Notes: a model not told the origin generated them from the letters alone. Counted from the stretch's first letter, positions 1 to 8,937 are shown. The stretch: DNA of 18,480 bases from Temnopleurus reevesii (GCA_036244855.1 BQKZ01009151.1:1-18480), one strand, 5' to 3'. Translations and numbers: made by a program.

Positions 1-50
1 TATAGACAGGTGGTCACTATAGACAGTGGCCACTATAGACAGGTTTGACT
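1..50. repeat. Three short tandem copies of a TATAGACAG unit
   Basis: The first 50 bases hold three copies of a 16-17 bp unit beginning TATAGACAG and ending GTCAC, GCCAC or TTGAC. The array is cut by the window edge, so its full length is unknown. Confidence 0.75.
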
Positions 51-637
51 GTACTTGCAAACTGGATTTTAATCAGCTATCATTTTCTTATTTTAGCAAT
101 CTACAATCCTTTTCTCAAATAAAAGATTCTAATTGGAGTATAGGAGAGCAAAATGGTTTTGATTATATAGCTCTGATATATTGTAATCTTATATTGTGGC
201 CCCTGATAAAAATGCAATAATGAAAGTGGAAATTATTGAAACAATGGTGCTCATAACTAATTGAATGCTCGAAAATGATCATGCATGTACAGTGGTTTTG
301 AACGAAACAAATGAAATAAAAAATAGTAGACGGCAATAGAATGTTTGTGAAATAAAGATGATCGATTGATTGGTTGATCAAATTTGTTCCTAACAAATCT
401 TGAAGATCAGATAGATTACATCATCTGTAATAATGACAGTGGGAAATTGAAGAGTGTTTTATCAATTAGATTTCTTGTAGCATGGAACTGGTATTGCAAA
501 TGAATTTTAGAATGCTCAAAATGATTACTACATGGAGATGAAAGTAGCAAACAGTCAATAGGGCAGAACCATGAAATGTTTGTGATGGAAAGATGGAAAA
601 ATGACCGACTGATCGAAAGACCGGGGGGAGGGGGGGG

Positions 638-790
638 GGGTGTTTCATTAAGATTGTCTCACAGACAATTACTCAGTGATGACTAATTCCTTGATTTTGA
701 TTGGACAAAAAGCACTATCACTAACAGTTGCTATGGTAACTGTCGGAGAATGACTGCTTGTCGCTGAGACAAATCTTCATGAAACGCCCT
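638..790. mobile_element. MITE-like element with 24-bp imperfect terminal inverted repeats
   Basis: The left end reads GGGTGTTTCATTAAGATT then GTCTC. The right end, reverse-complemented, reads GGGCGTTTCATGAAGATTTG then TCTC. A 20-bp inner palindrome (ACAGTT...AACTGT) lies near 726-745. The segment is absent from the matching place in the neighbouring tandem unit (about 1280-1300), which supports insertion. The left edge is blurred by a run of G, so the target duplication cannot be read. No coding capacity; superfamily not assigned. Confidence 0.7.
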
Positions 791-1324
791 ACAGATTCTG
801 TTTCAAACAAATCTTGAGGACATGACAGACTCTAAGTCAAATGTAATGATGACAGATTACAATGCGGCTAATGCATTTTCAAATGCTTGAAATTATGAAT
901 GCTTGTCGCTCTGAATGTAACAGGAAAACCTGCAAACTATGGACAGGGCGGTGCATAGAATTCTTGTGATGGAAACATGATTGAACGATTGATAGATGAG
1001 AATTGGTTCCCAACAAGTATTAAATATGAGACAATGTAGAAAATGGATTGATTGATTGGTTGATAGATAAAATTTGGTTTAAAAAAATCTCGAGGATCAG
1101 ATAGATTACATCATCTGTAATAATGACAGTGGGAACTTCAAGAGTGTTTTATCGATTAGATTTCTTGTAGCATGGAACTGGTATTGCTAATAAATTTTAG
1201 AATGCTCAAAATAATTACTACATGGAGATGAAACTTGCAAACAGTCGACAAGGCAGACCATGAAATGTTTGTGATGAAAAAAGGACTGACTGATCACAAA
1301 TCTTGAGGACATGACAGACTCTAA

Positions 1325-1484
1325 AGGGAGGTTGTTCAAAAGTTGCAATTGATCGGAACACGCCAATCAAAATCATTGTTTCATGCACGTCTTGTTAAAT
1401 GCGCACACCATGCGCGAATGAAAATGCGTGTTACAATTTTCAAAGTTGCAGTTGATTTGCAGTTTAATTTGAGCAATACCCCCC
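1325..1484. mobile_element. Copy 1 of the 176-bp GGGGGTGTTG MITE family, inside a tandem repeat unit
   Basis: It starts AGGGAGGTTGTTCAAAAG and ends GAGCAATACCCCCC, with the family core (AATCATTGTTTCATGC, GTCTTGTTAAATGC) between. The flanks are TAA on the left and TTA on the right. The related unit at 831-843 shows the empty site, consistent with a 3-bp TAA target duplication that has one later change. Confidence 0.85.
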
Positions 1485-2200
1485 TTAGCCAAATGTAATG
1501 ATGACAGATTACAATGCGGCTGATGCCTTTTCAAATGTTTTAAATTATGAATGCATGTCGCTCTGAATGTAACAGGAAAACCTGCAAACTATGGACAGGG
1601 CAGTCCATAGAATTCTTGTGATGGAAACATGATTGACAGAAGAGAATTGGTTCCAAACAAGTTTTAAATATGAGACAATGTAGAAAATGGATCCCTTTAA
1701 TGACAACGACCTCTTGATTTCTTGAATGACAGACATGGCGGCGAAGCATAATGTCTGCCTTGCATTCCAACAAATTATATTAATGACATAATGGATTCAT
1801 TGAATGGATTGATGTAAATATAATGAGCAGAGCGTGACAAAATGATTGACAGAACGATAAAAGAATGTTGAATGTTAAGGACATGATAAGAGTATTTGGG
1901 ACTGGTAGTGATTTGTTCTAGATTTATGACATTTAGGCTAATTTGATGAAATGTTTCTGAGGGGCCCGAGAACATGATGAATATAGAATTAAACCAGAAT
2001 CATGTTTCAGCCATCGCTCATTCAAGTTTTCCAATTGACATCTGTTTAAAGCTATTAACCACAAACCAATGTGTGAGAAAATGACAGTTTGTTTTAAAAA
2101 GAATATCACAGGAAAGGCATAAACCCAGACTTGCAAACTATTCTTGTAGATTGATGAGATATGTTCTTATTCAAATTCAGTGCTTCTTCGCAGATTGAAT

Positions 2201-2526
2201 GACTGAGAAAAACGGTTTGGTTTAAAACTGTTACATATGAAAAATAGTGTCTGTCATTTTTAAATCTCATAAATATTCCATAATTGTTGGCATTTTTACA
2301 AGCTTATCAATCTTGATCTGTGTGTCATCAAGTTATTCTTAAAGTTACGATCAGCCTTAAAGACTGAAATATGTTATTTGAGCATTAAAGTTTCAGCACA
2401 AGAAGAGAGACAAGTTGTTCTCAAAGTTATTCTTAAAGTTGCTCTTTCCTAACTTATTTAACCACTGCCAAGAAGTAATACTTGATCAAGAGGCAAGCTT
2501 AATAATTATATAGATCAATATCTCAC
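2201..2526. other. Unassigned AT-rich stretch downstream of PDE exon e
   Basis: Probably intron. A 14-bp phrase TTATTCTTAAAGTT occurs near 2333 and again near 2427. Nothing else was recognised, and the expected next PDE exon was not found here. Confidence 0.5.
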
Positions 2527-2619
2527 CTCTAGTGCTACCCGTTGCTTAGCAACCGCTCGACACACCTTCTCATACATCTTTGTATTGTGAATGCCCATAC
2601 CACAGAATATTGCAAATGC
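2527..2619 (-). CDS. PDE GAF-domain exon e, end of GAF and linker to catalytic domain
   Basis: A 93-nt exon of 31 codons, phase 0-0. It reads [19 protein letters not shown], then [12 protein letters not shown]. The acceptor ttccag (AG at 2621-2620) is preceded by a long CT-rich tract and the donor GTGAGA starts at 2526. The FEAFxIFCGxGIxNTxMY pattern, with FE supplied by exon d, is the last helix of GAF-B in PDE5/PDE11. AKQ-x-V-x-LE is the start of the linker that in relatives runs into a VLSYHA segment before the HD catalytic domain. That next exon was not found in the remaining 2.5 kb to the left, so the catalytic domain probably lies outside the window. Confidence 0.93.
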
Positions 2620-3259
2620 CTGGAACGAAGGGAGAGAGAGAGAAGGCATGTTAGAAAATTTCTTCTATTACATATACATAGTAACATTGCATTAAAGGAA
2701 CATTTTAAAAAGTTCAAATTTTAGATTTCCTAGTCCAAATACAGAATGACAGTGAGGTGTACTTTTCTCTATATGTCCACACAGTATTCAGTAATATTTC
2801 AGCTTGAAGGAATAATAATCTGTTGTACAACCCTTTCCTGTCATGGCTTAGCTTTAAAACCCATCAATCAAAGCAATTGAAGAATTTCTTTCCTATCATC
2901 AGAGTCAAACGCACATTTTGGAGAATCTAATTAAGGTTCTGCAAGCTCAAAAAAGCACCTCTCCGATGGAAAATCTTGCCATAGAGGCTCACATTTATTT
3001 CATGATTTGAAGCATGCGAGTATGTTTTCTAACATTTGGAGATTCTGTTCAGGTACTTAGCATGAAATAGACAAGTTTGTTAGTACATGTAAATAAAACA
3101 GGTCGCGTATATTGTACTTTACCGCAAATACATCATTATCTATTTCATGGAATCGTTATTTTCAACCTAATTTTCAAATTTTGAAACAAACTTTCAACAT
3201 TACAGTATTGGTCATTGAAAAAGCTTAAAACTATCATTTAGCAGAAAATTTCAGCTCAC
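2620..3259 (-). other. Intron between PDE exons d and e
   Basis: A 640-bp phase-0 intron with donor GTGAGC and a strong CT-rich acceptor tract made by the GAGA-rich plus strand at 2626-2645. It is AT-rich and no repeat or other feature was recognised in it. Confidence 0.8.
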
Positions 3260-3403
3260 CTCAAACATGTCTTCATCATTCTTATTGAACGCTGATCCGT
3301 CCATCTTATTGACCAGTAGACTGACCCCCTGGATGGCCCCACTGGCATTCTTGATTGGCATGCATAGCATCTCATGAGTCCGGAAACCCGTTTCTGAGTC
3401 AAC
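3260..3403 (-). CDS. PDE GAF-domain exon d with the NKFDE signature
   Basis: A 144-nt exon of 48 codons, phase 0-0. It begins VDSETGFRTHEMLCMPIKN, continues ASGAIQGVSLLVNKMDGSAF and ends NKNDEDMFE. The acceptor is catgttag (AG at 3405-3404) and the donor GTGAGC starts at 3259. It holds the MLCMPIKN strand and the complete NK-x5-F-x3-DE signature (Asn-Lys of VNK, Phe of SAF, Asp-Glu of NDE). In PDE GAF domains this motif is needed for a functional cyclic-nucleotide pocket, so this GAF domain looks capable of binding ligand. A partial copy of this exon and its upstream intron border lies 244 bp away at 3560-3685. Confidence 0.95.
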
Positions 3404-3559
3404 CTAACATGAAGATGGAAAAGAACATAGGCATTAATCAAAATTTTACGGTTGTAGTAATGACTCATACTACATTTTGAAAGCATGAACATCCTCATAT
3501 TAACAAATTTGTAAAATGGTTTCTTCGACCATCACTCTCTGGAACCCAAATGGCAGCTG

Positions 3560-3685
3560 GTAGTCTGACCCCCTGGGTGGCCCTACTGGTGTTCTTAATG
3601 GGCATGCATAGCATCTCGTGGGTTGCGAACCCTGTCTCTGAATCAACCTAACATCAAAGATTGAAAATATATAGGCATTAATCAA
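3560..3685 (-). pseudogene. Partial tandem duplicate of PDE exon d (pseudoexon)
   Basis: This stretch matches 3316-3441 at a constant offset of 244 bp, about 79% identical by hand count. It includes the acceptor (tgttag, AG at 3649-3648), 40 bp of upstream intron and the first 30 codons of exon d. The copy reads VDSETGFATHEMLCMPIKN then TSRATQGVRL. Homology stops just after the QGV codons, so the VNK...NDE signature and the donor are missing. The frame continues through unrelated sequence to a stop near 3503, with no good donor seen. It lies between exons c and d, where an alternative exon would be expected, but as it stands it could not replace exon d in a working GAF domain. Confidence 0.85.
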
Positions 3686-4095
3686 GGGTAAAAACTCACT
3701 TCTTTATCTACAAGGGCTGTTTTTACATTTTACCCCTGAGATGAAAAAACGACCCTCCTAATACATTATGCTGGGGCGATTTTGGAGCTCAAGGGGTGAT
3801 TTCTAAGGTTTGGTGGACTAATTGCCCTTCAACCTGTAGGCAATAGTCAAAGTTAATATTTGGCTTCATGAGAACAATGAAGTTACTGATCCTAAATGGT
3901 TTATAGGGGTATATGTATTTGACTATAAAATGTTACTGGTCAAATCATCTTTCTGTGCCAAAACGCCAATGCAATTAGATAAATGTTGCACTTTGGAATT
4001 AAAGAAGTTTTCATGTCACAAATCACTCTATTCTTTAATCCAAAATAACAAGACAAAAAAAGTTCTAAAAAATAACTATTTCTACATTATTTTAA
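3686..4095 (-). other. Intron sequence between the pseudoexon and the TTAA element
   Basis: AT-rich intron. Positions 3710-3835 contain CCCT/AGGG-rich phrases (ACAAGGGCTGTTTTTAC and, inverted, GGGCAATTAGTCCACC) that may be remnants of another element, but the pairing is too weak to call. No exon seen. Confidence 0.4.
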
Positions 4096-4607
4096 AGCCC
4101 AAGTACAGTTTTGGTAAAAGCGAATATTTTGATTGCTAAATTTTGTCTTCAAATCTACTTAGAATAAAACCTTATCTCATGAACATATTCTACAAAAAAT
4201 TGTGCAAAAAATTAACAAATTTTGGAAAAGTTATAACCTAAAGTGTGGGAAATATTTTAGCGTCGTAGCGCACGACGCTAATTCAATATTTTCTTTCTTG
4301 ATAAAGGACAGCTTCTCATGAGCAGAATTGGATGAAAATTTCAGAATTTATTCTTTATGTATTCCTTTTTAGCATGCTTTAATAAAATCTTGGAAATAAT
4401 TTTTGTATATGCCCTATAATAAGCAAAATATTGTTGTAACCAAGAGAGGGCGCTAAATACGATTTAACGGTCAAATTCAAATTTTCAAAAGAAATCACTC
4501 GTAGAAAAATGTGCTATGGTCTTGAATTGTGTATAGAATCTATATGTCATGGTAAAAATCCCCCGAATTCACACTTCTGTAAGCTTTACCAAAACTATAC
4601 GGGGGCT
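4096..4607. mobile_element. 512-bp non-autonomous DNA transposon flanked by TTAA
   Basis: The left end is AGCCCAAGTACAGTTTTGGT followed by AAA. The right end, reverse-complemented, is AGCCCCCGTATAGTTTTGGT followed by AAA: 20 of 23 positions match. TTAA directly flanks both sides (4092-4095 and 4608-4611), the target duplication made by piggyBac and Kolobok transposases. The interior is AT-rich and non-coding and includes a strong hairpin at 4257-4281. It lies in the intron between PDE exons c and d. The superfamily is inferred only from the TTAA flanks. Confidence 0.75.
4257..4281. repeat. Perfect 9-bp stem hairpin inside the TTAA element
   Basis: TTAGCGTCG and CGACGCTAA pair perfectly around the 7-nt loop TAGCGCA. 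An additional AATATT/AATATT pairing lies just outside with small bulges. The CpG-rich stem stands out in very AT-rich surroundings. Confidence 0.8.
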
Positions 4608-4790
4608 TTAACTGTTATTGTCCCATTTTTCACAAAATCACTATTGGACATTATACTTCAACTGATTTTTCATGATTAGAAATGAAATTAATGCATTATG
4701 CCAATTTAAGCATCCTTTTACGATTACTAAATTATTGATCTCCCCAAATGTCTGTCCCTCCCTGGATTAAGGAAGGAATAAGTCTCTTAC

Positions 4791-4838
4791 CTTTGGGTCA
4801 AACCTTGGATCCTTATACGCATCTGAAATGTTAAGAGT
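4791..4838 (-). CDS. PDE GAF-domain exon c (TLNISDAYKDPRFDPK)
   Basis: A 48-nt microexon of exactly 16 codons, phase 0 at both ends, reading TLNISDAYKDPRFDPK. The acceptor is ctctgcag (AG at 4840-4839) and the donor GTAAGA starts at 4790. The LNIxDAYxDPRF motif follows VAxTGE directly in PDE GAF domains and is a family hallmark, so this short exon is secure despite its length. Being a multiple of three and phase 0-0 it could in principle be skipped in frame, but that would remove part of the ligand pocket. The intron to exon b (4839-5979) contains a SINE fragment, a dispersed repeat and a 128-bp duplication. Confidence 0.92.
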
Positions 4839-4884
4839 CTGCAGAGAAGAAAACAAATTATATTATGTGCATTATTACAGTCTG

Positions 4885-4975
4885 TTATGATTTGTAATGT
4901 TATGTTTGTAAAGTGCCAAGAGTCATTGCATTAGGGGCTATAGAAATGTTACTCTTAATATTATTATGCTTGGAT
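4885..4975 (+). mobile_element. SINE 3'-end fragment
   Basis: GTAAAGTGCCAAGAGTCATT, then a GGGGCTATAGAAATGTTAC stretch, then a TATTATTAT-like end. This resembles the AGCGCTATATAAATG plus ATT-repeat tail of the SINE at 8114-8391. No tRNA head remains. Confidence 0.55.
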
Positions 4976-5080
4976 TAATAGACCAACCTCTCACAGTGTT
5001 TGTGCCACTCTTGTGGAGCAATCTGTATTCACTTATTTGGCATTAATAACACATTTTGCAAAACTGCTATATAAAACACA

Positions 5081-5300
5081 GCTTGAAAAGAATTTCAAAC
5101 TGCAAAAGCATACACTAATTTTACCGATGTACTGAATTTCAGACCTTTTCACCCAGCAGCCAGTTTTTATCTTCACGATTTAAAAAAATGATTGTACACA
5201 AGTCTATGGAAATTCTAATTGGAGAATATCTAAGCAAATCCATGGTAAAAAAATTTGCAAAAATGAAGCTCCTGCAAAAATTTCAGCTTATACAGTATAC
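5081..5300. repeat. Dispersed repeat family, copy 1
   Basis: This segment shares an ordered set of phrases with 17117-17315 and 18130-18310: CTGAATTTCAGACC, CACnCAnnAGCnAGTTTT, TTGTACACAAGTC, AATTCATGG or similar, and GCAAAAAxxAAxxCCTGC near the end. The copies are diverged and in the same orientation. No terminal repeats or coding capacity were recognised. The 114-codon open frame that runs through it is interpreted as chance. Confidence 0.65.
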
Positions 5301-5692
5301 CAAACAGACTTCTATGAACAAAATAAGATCAGATAAATATTCATGGAAAGGGAAGGAGAGAGGGTCGCATCGTATCGGTAAGGTTGAGACGTACTCCCTT
5401 CCGAGTAGACCAATTAAAGAAACCCTTAATGCAGCGTCTTCAAAATGGAGGTTTAATTACTCCCTCCCAAACAAGCGCTGCTCATTTATTTTTCATTACA
5501 CTCCCAAAGCAAAGCAGTCAGAGATGAAATGAAAAGTGATTAACGTTAATCATGTTTTCAGAGGATGATTCATCTGGAATATTTGTCTTAAAGGATAGAA
5601 CAATAAATACTGATGGGAAGAAAGGAACACAGGGAAACTATTGATACACATAAATGTATGCGCCTTTATATTCCAAATGTCTTTCGACAAGT
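5301..5692. other. Unassigned intron sequence
   Basis: Part of the intron between PDE exons b and c. Positions 5340-5530 are somewhat richer in G+C and open in one frame, but no domain, splice border or repeat was recognised. Confidence 0.45.
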
Positions 5693-5925
5693 TACATACA
5701 TATACATGTTTTCATTTGTTTATACTTGAACCATGTCGTTCCTGTAAAAAGTTTTTTTGAATTAAAGATTTTAGTGCTCAATGGTGAAAATATGTAATGT
5801 AAAACATATGTACACATGTTCATATCAAAATAAGTTTCTTTATCAGCTTATACTTGATCCATGTGCTATCTGTACAAAGTTTAGAATTAAGAATTTTAGT
5901 GCTCAATTGCAATAAAACCTTTTTA
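5693..5925. repeat. Diverged tandem duplication, period ~128 bp
   Basis: TTTATACTTGAACCATGTCG...TTTTAGTGCTCAATGG (about 5719-5785) recurs as CTTATACTTGATCCATGTGC...TTTTAGTGCTCAATTG (about 5847-5907), offset 128 bp. The flanking TATACATGTT/TACACATGTT also repeats. Non-coding, intronic. Confidence 0.75.
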
Positions 5926-5979
5926 ATGTGTTTATTTATTCACTTCTATTTAAAAAAAAATAATTAAATTTTGACTCAC

Positions 5980-6040
5980 CTCTCCTGTGGTGGCAACATA
6001 CCCTGTGATACCAATATGGATCGGAAAACGACATCCATTG
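5980..6040 (-). CDS. PDE GAF-domain exon b (RFPIHIGITGYVATTGE)
   Basis: A 61-nt exon. Its first base completes the Gly codon left by exon a, then 20 codons read NGCRFPIHIGITGYVATTGE. The acceptor is ctctgcag (AG at 6042-6041) and the donor GTGAGT starts at 5979; the exon ends in phase 0. The IRFPxxxGIxGxVAxTGE pattern is the most recognisable stretch of phosphodiesterase GAF domains: the turn and helix lining the nucleotide pocket. The His and Ile replacing the usual small residues before GITG are mildly unusual. The intron to exon a is about 2.95 kb and holds a SINE and two MITE copies. Confidence 0.9.
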
Positions 6041-6205
6041 CTGCAGAGGAAAGGAAAAAATTTATATAATCAGCCGTGTCTTATCTGTTTTAAGGTACAT
6101 ATTGTCATATTTTTAACTGTACACTGATCTTCTCAGTATCTGCTCCTGATTAGTTTGAATGTGCATACCAATAAATGAAAAAAATAATTGAAAATATCTG
6201 GCATA

Positions 6206-6309
6206 GCGGGTGTTGTTCAAAAGTTGCAATTGATCGCAATTTGCAGTTGATCGGAACGTGCCAATCGAAATCATTGTTTCATGCGCGTCTTGTTAAATGC
6301 CCATACCGT
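6206..6309. mobile_element. Copy 2 of the 176-bp MITE family, right end missing
   Basis: It begins GCGGGTGTTGTTCAAAAGTT after ATA and follows the family through the TTGCAGTTGATCGG repeat and the TCATGCGCGTCTTGTTAAAT core. Homology ends after CCATACCG. The right third and right inverted repeat are absent, so it is a truncated copy. Confidence 0.85.
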
Positions 6310-7788
6310 TTGACTGCTAGAATAATTCATATCAAATCGGAAATGTACGTTAAATACAAGAATATGCCTAAAATGAAGCAAAGTACAATGGAGGTGAAAA
6401 GTTTGTCCCAAATATTAAAGGTAGAAAACTACATTTGCACACATAACTGTTATGCTTACAACTTATTGTGTACCTCAGATATGCCAAAATAATAACCTCT
6501 ATGAAGTATTTTGGTCGAATGTAGTCGAGAATTCAGATAAAAATCTATGCTATCATAATTCATCTTGACACCAACGGTATCGTGATACTCCTAGCGTATT
6601 ACGGTACCACACACACACACACAAAACATAAGAGCACATACAGTGCGCACTTCAATACACTGCCACATCATGCGGAATACACACTGAGAGAGACTCTTGC
6701 GCTATTGGTCAACAAGGGGTTAACAGCTATTTCGAAATTTGAACACACGGTCCATTAGTTCGAGGCCTGAATAGAAGAATTATTATTGGAATAACTATAA
6801 ATGCACCTATCATGACCAATCTTTGTGCTTAATTGATTGGTGATAAGCTCTAACATTTAGTACTCTTCAACATAACACAACAATCTTGGAAAGTCAAATT
6901 TTAGGCTGCTAAAGAAGTATTCTACCTTTAAGGTTGATAAACAAATGCATTGAAACTGATGAAGTGTAAGAATTCTCCCTGAAATCAAATTGACAAAAAT
7001 GACGATCACCATGGAGATAAGCACAGAAATCCAAACTATGTGGTAAATTTACAAATCACAATTCATGCAGGAGTGTGCATGAATTCATGTATAAAACACA
7101 TGCTGTCAGGCATAAACTATTTTTCATGTTGGTTTCCTACATATATACAGCAAATGCCTTTTGAGGGTGTTATCAAATGCTGACAATGATCTTATTTGAG
7201 ACATGATTCTGATTGTCCTGCTCATTACAGCATCATTAACCATTGACTACTAGCACCAGGTAATACCTGCAGAAAGTCAATGAGTTCATAACAGTCTACA
7301 AAATCAATAAAACCATCACAAGATATGAAATCCTAAGGTCTGTTTTTTCCTTAACCCATTTGAGGTGACAGGCTTCTCATACAGAAGCCTAGATTATGAG
7401 GTTAATTTTCCAAATGAGGTTAGTGTTCCCCTCAAGTAAACAAATACTGTATATGTCTTGAGCCACATCATGACAGCAGTAATATCATTTATGTATTGGT
7501 TTGTTGTTTATTTACATGGTATGTTCTACATTTTTGTGTACACAATTCCTGGACGAGCTGCAATTAATTACAACATACACTACATGAAACACCAGATATA
7601 ATAACAATAGAATGACAATGCACAATCATGATATAAAATCATCTCAACGATTGACGGGACCTTATGAATAATTCTCATAACCATTAATATTGCGTTCCGC
7701 TTTAATAGTGTACACTGTCCCATTCTTTAACCCAGCACGCATCCCACATATTCCATCGTCCAATTCTTGCCTCTCTTTTTGCCTGTAT
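6310..7788. other. Long unassigned stretch of the PDE intron
   Basis: About 1.5 kb of AT-rich intron between exons a and b. A short (CA)n run lies at about 6608-6624. No exon, gene, palindrome or repeat of note was recognised in the remainder. Confidence 0.5.
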
Positions 7789-7819
7789 CTAATGCTGATT
7801 TATGCATGGCAAGAGAGCA

Positions 7820-8030
7820 TTTGGAGATAGACCACTACCTCTCCAATGGGCCTCGTACAAGGGGCCTCTCCAAGCTCTCCGCAGCGCCTCGCGTTGCCAA
7901 TTTGAAGGAGTAAGGAGGCGTGAATAGAGAGCAGCGCCGTTGGTTGGATGTCCTTGAGTATCTCTGAGTGTATCTCCAGACAGTTTGCCGATTGCTTTCA
8001 GACAAAACAAAGCTCTGCTCCCCTTTACAG
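7820..8030. other. GC-rich, CpG-containing island in the intron, identity unknown
   Basis: Clearly richer in G+C than its surroundings, with CTCTCCGCAGCGCCTCGCG near 7874. Two overlapping minus-strand frames of about 70 codons are open across it. No conserved domain or splice pair was recognised in either. It could be an old repeat, an exon of an unrecognised gene, or a regulatory island. Confidence 0.35.
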
Positions 8031-8113
8031 TAAGTCACTTCCTATTCTAGGTCATTCTGACATGGAAATGTAATAGCTGGGCGGTGTTTCGCCAAATCAT
8101 TCTTACAGGAAAG

Positions 8114-8391
8114 GAATAATAATAATAATAATAATAATACACAACATTTACATAGCGCTTGTTACAAAGTGTTTCTAAGCGCCCTGTGCATTATTACCCG
8201 GCTATAGCATGGCTACCAATGGGCGCTCACTGCATTCAAGGAATTTCTTCCTACCGGTACCCATTTACCTCACCTGGGTTGAGTGCAGCAGAATGCGGAC
8301 AAATTTCTTGCTGAAGGAAATTAGCGCCATGGGTGGGATTCGAACACACGACCCTCATGTTGAAAAGCGAGAGTCAGAACCACTGAACCAC
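8114..8391 (-). mobile_element. tRNA-derived SINE, near full length, minus strand
   Basis: Read on the minus strand from 8391, it starts with a tRNA-like head. The A box is TGGTTCAGTGG (plus-strand 8380-8390) and the B box GTTCGAATCCC (8335-8345), at normal tRNA spacing. A ~130-bp body follows, then GGTAATAATGC, two AGCGC motifs in the GGGCGCTTAG...AAGCGCTATGTAAATG end, and a tail of eight or more ATT units (8114-8139). Pol III promoter boxes plus a simple tail define a SINE. The body may be a conserved SINE core but I cannot name the family. It sits in the 2.95-kb PDE intron. No clear target duplication was seen. Confidence 0.85.
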
Positions 8392-8754
8392 ATACACATA
8401 CAATTCTTTATTAGTCAGCACAAGAACTGGTACTAGTCGATCTTCAAGTTGTTTTTAAAGTCTTTCTTATCTTCTTGAGACACTGCCCTGGTTCTGGTAA
8501 AGTCAGAGACATAATTTTTCACAAATCTGAACAAAACTCCTACAGAATACTGAAGACTATATACATGTAAGGGAATAATACATCTCAATGTAAGTGGATA
8601 GGGGTTCTTATATATTTTTTAACTCTTCTTCAGTCAAATTTTTACTGACCATGAAGTCCATTTAAAAGAAATTTGATTTAGAAGAAGCTAATAACACAGG
8701 TTTTATATAATTTGTGACAAAAATTAACAACAACTAAGACAATTAGTACGTTTA

Positions 8755-8937
8755 GGGGGTGTTGCTAGAAAGATGAAATCAATCACAATTTGCGGTTATC
8801 AGCATGTATCAATCATAATCATTGTTTCATGCGCATCTTGTTAGAAGCGCAGACCATCTATGGATAAAAATACATGTCTCTATTTGCAAAGATTTGCAGT
8901 TTATTTGAAATCAATGCAACTTTCTAGCAACACCCCC
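8755..8937. mobile_element. Copy 3 of the MITE family, divergent subtype
   Basis: Both ends read GGGGGTGTTGCTAGAAAG inward: an 18-bp perfect inverted repeat with GCTAGAAAG where the other copies have GCTCAAAAG-like sequence. The middle keeps AATCATTGTTTCATGCGC. TTA lies on the left and AAG on the right, so the target duplication is not clean. Confidence 0.85.

Larger units (their letters stand above)
200..2200. repeat. Degenerate ~230-bp tandem array with a ~690-bp higher-order unit
   Basis: Related blocks recur through 2 kb. Each has phrases such as ACCTGCAAACTATGGACAG, GCATAGAATTCTTGTGATGG and GATTGATTGGTTGAT. The clearest pair is 361-620 with 1048-1290, offset 690 bp. A second pair is 811-1045 with 1299-1690, where the second member is interrupted by a MITE. 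Older, weaker units cover about 200-360, 1740-1970 and 1990-2160. No coding potential was recognised. It lies downstream of the last recognised PDE exon, so it is probably intronic. Confidence 0.75.

Noticed and set aside
5188..5532. The longest open frame in the window (114 codons)
   Set aside because: It runs through a dispersed repeat that also occurs at 17117 and 18130 and lies inside a PDE intron on the opposite strand; no domain.
6175..6492. A 105-codon frame sharing GCCSKVAIDR with a frame at 13702-14019
   Set aside because: The shared peptide is only the translated end of the MITE family present at both places.
8335..8391. tRNA gene candidate (A and B boxes present)
   Set aside because: The acceptor and anticodon stems do not form properly, and the sequence continues into a SINE body and ATT tail.
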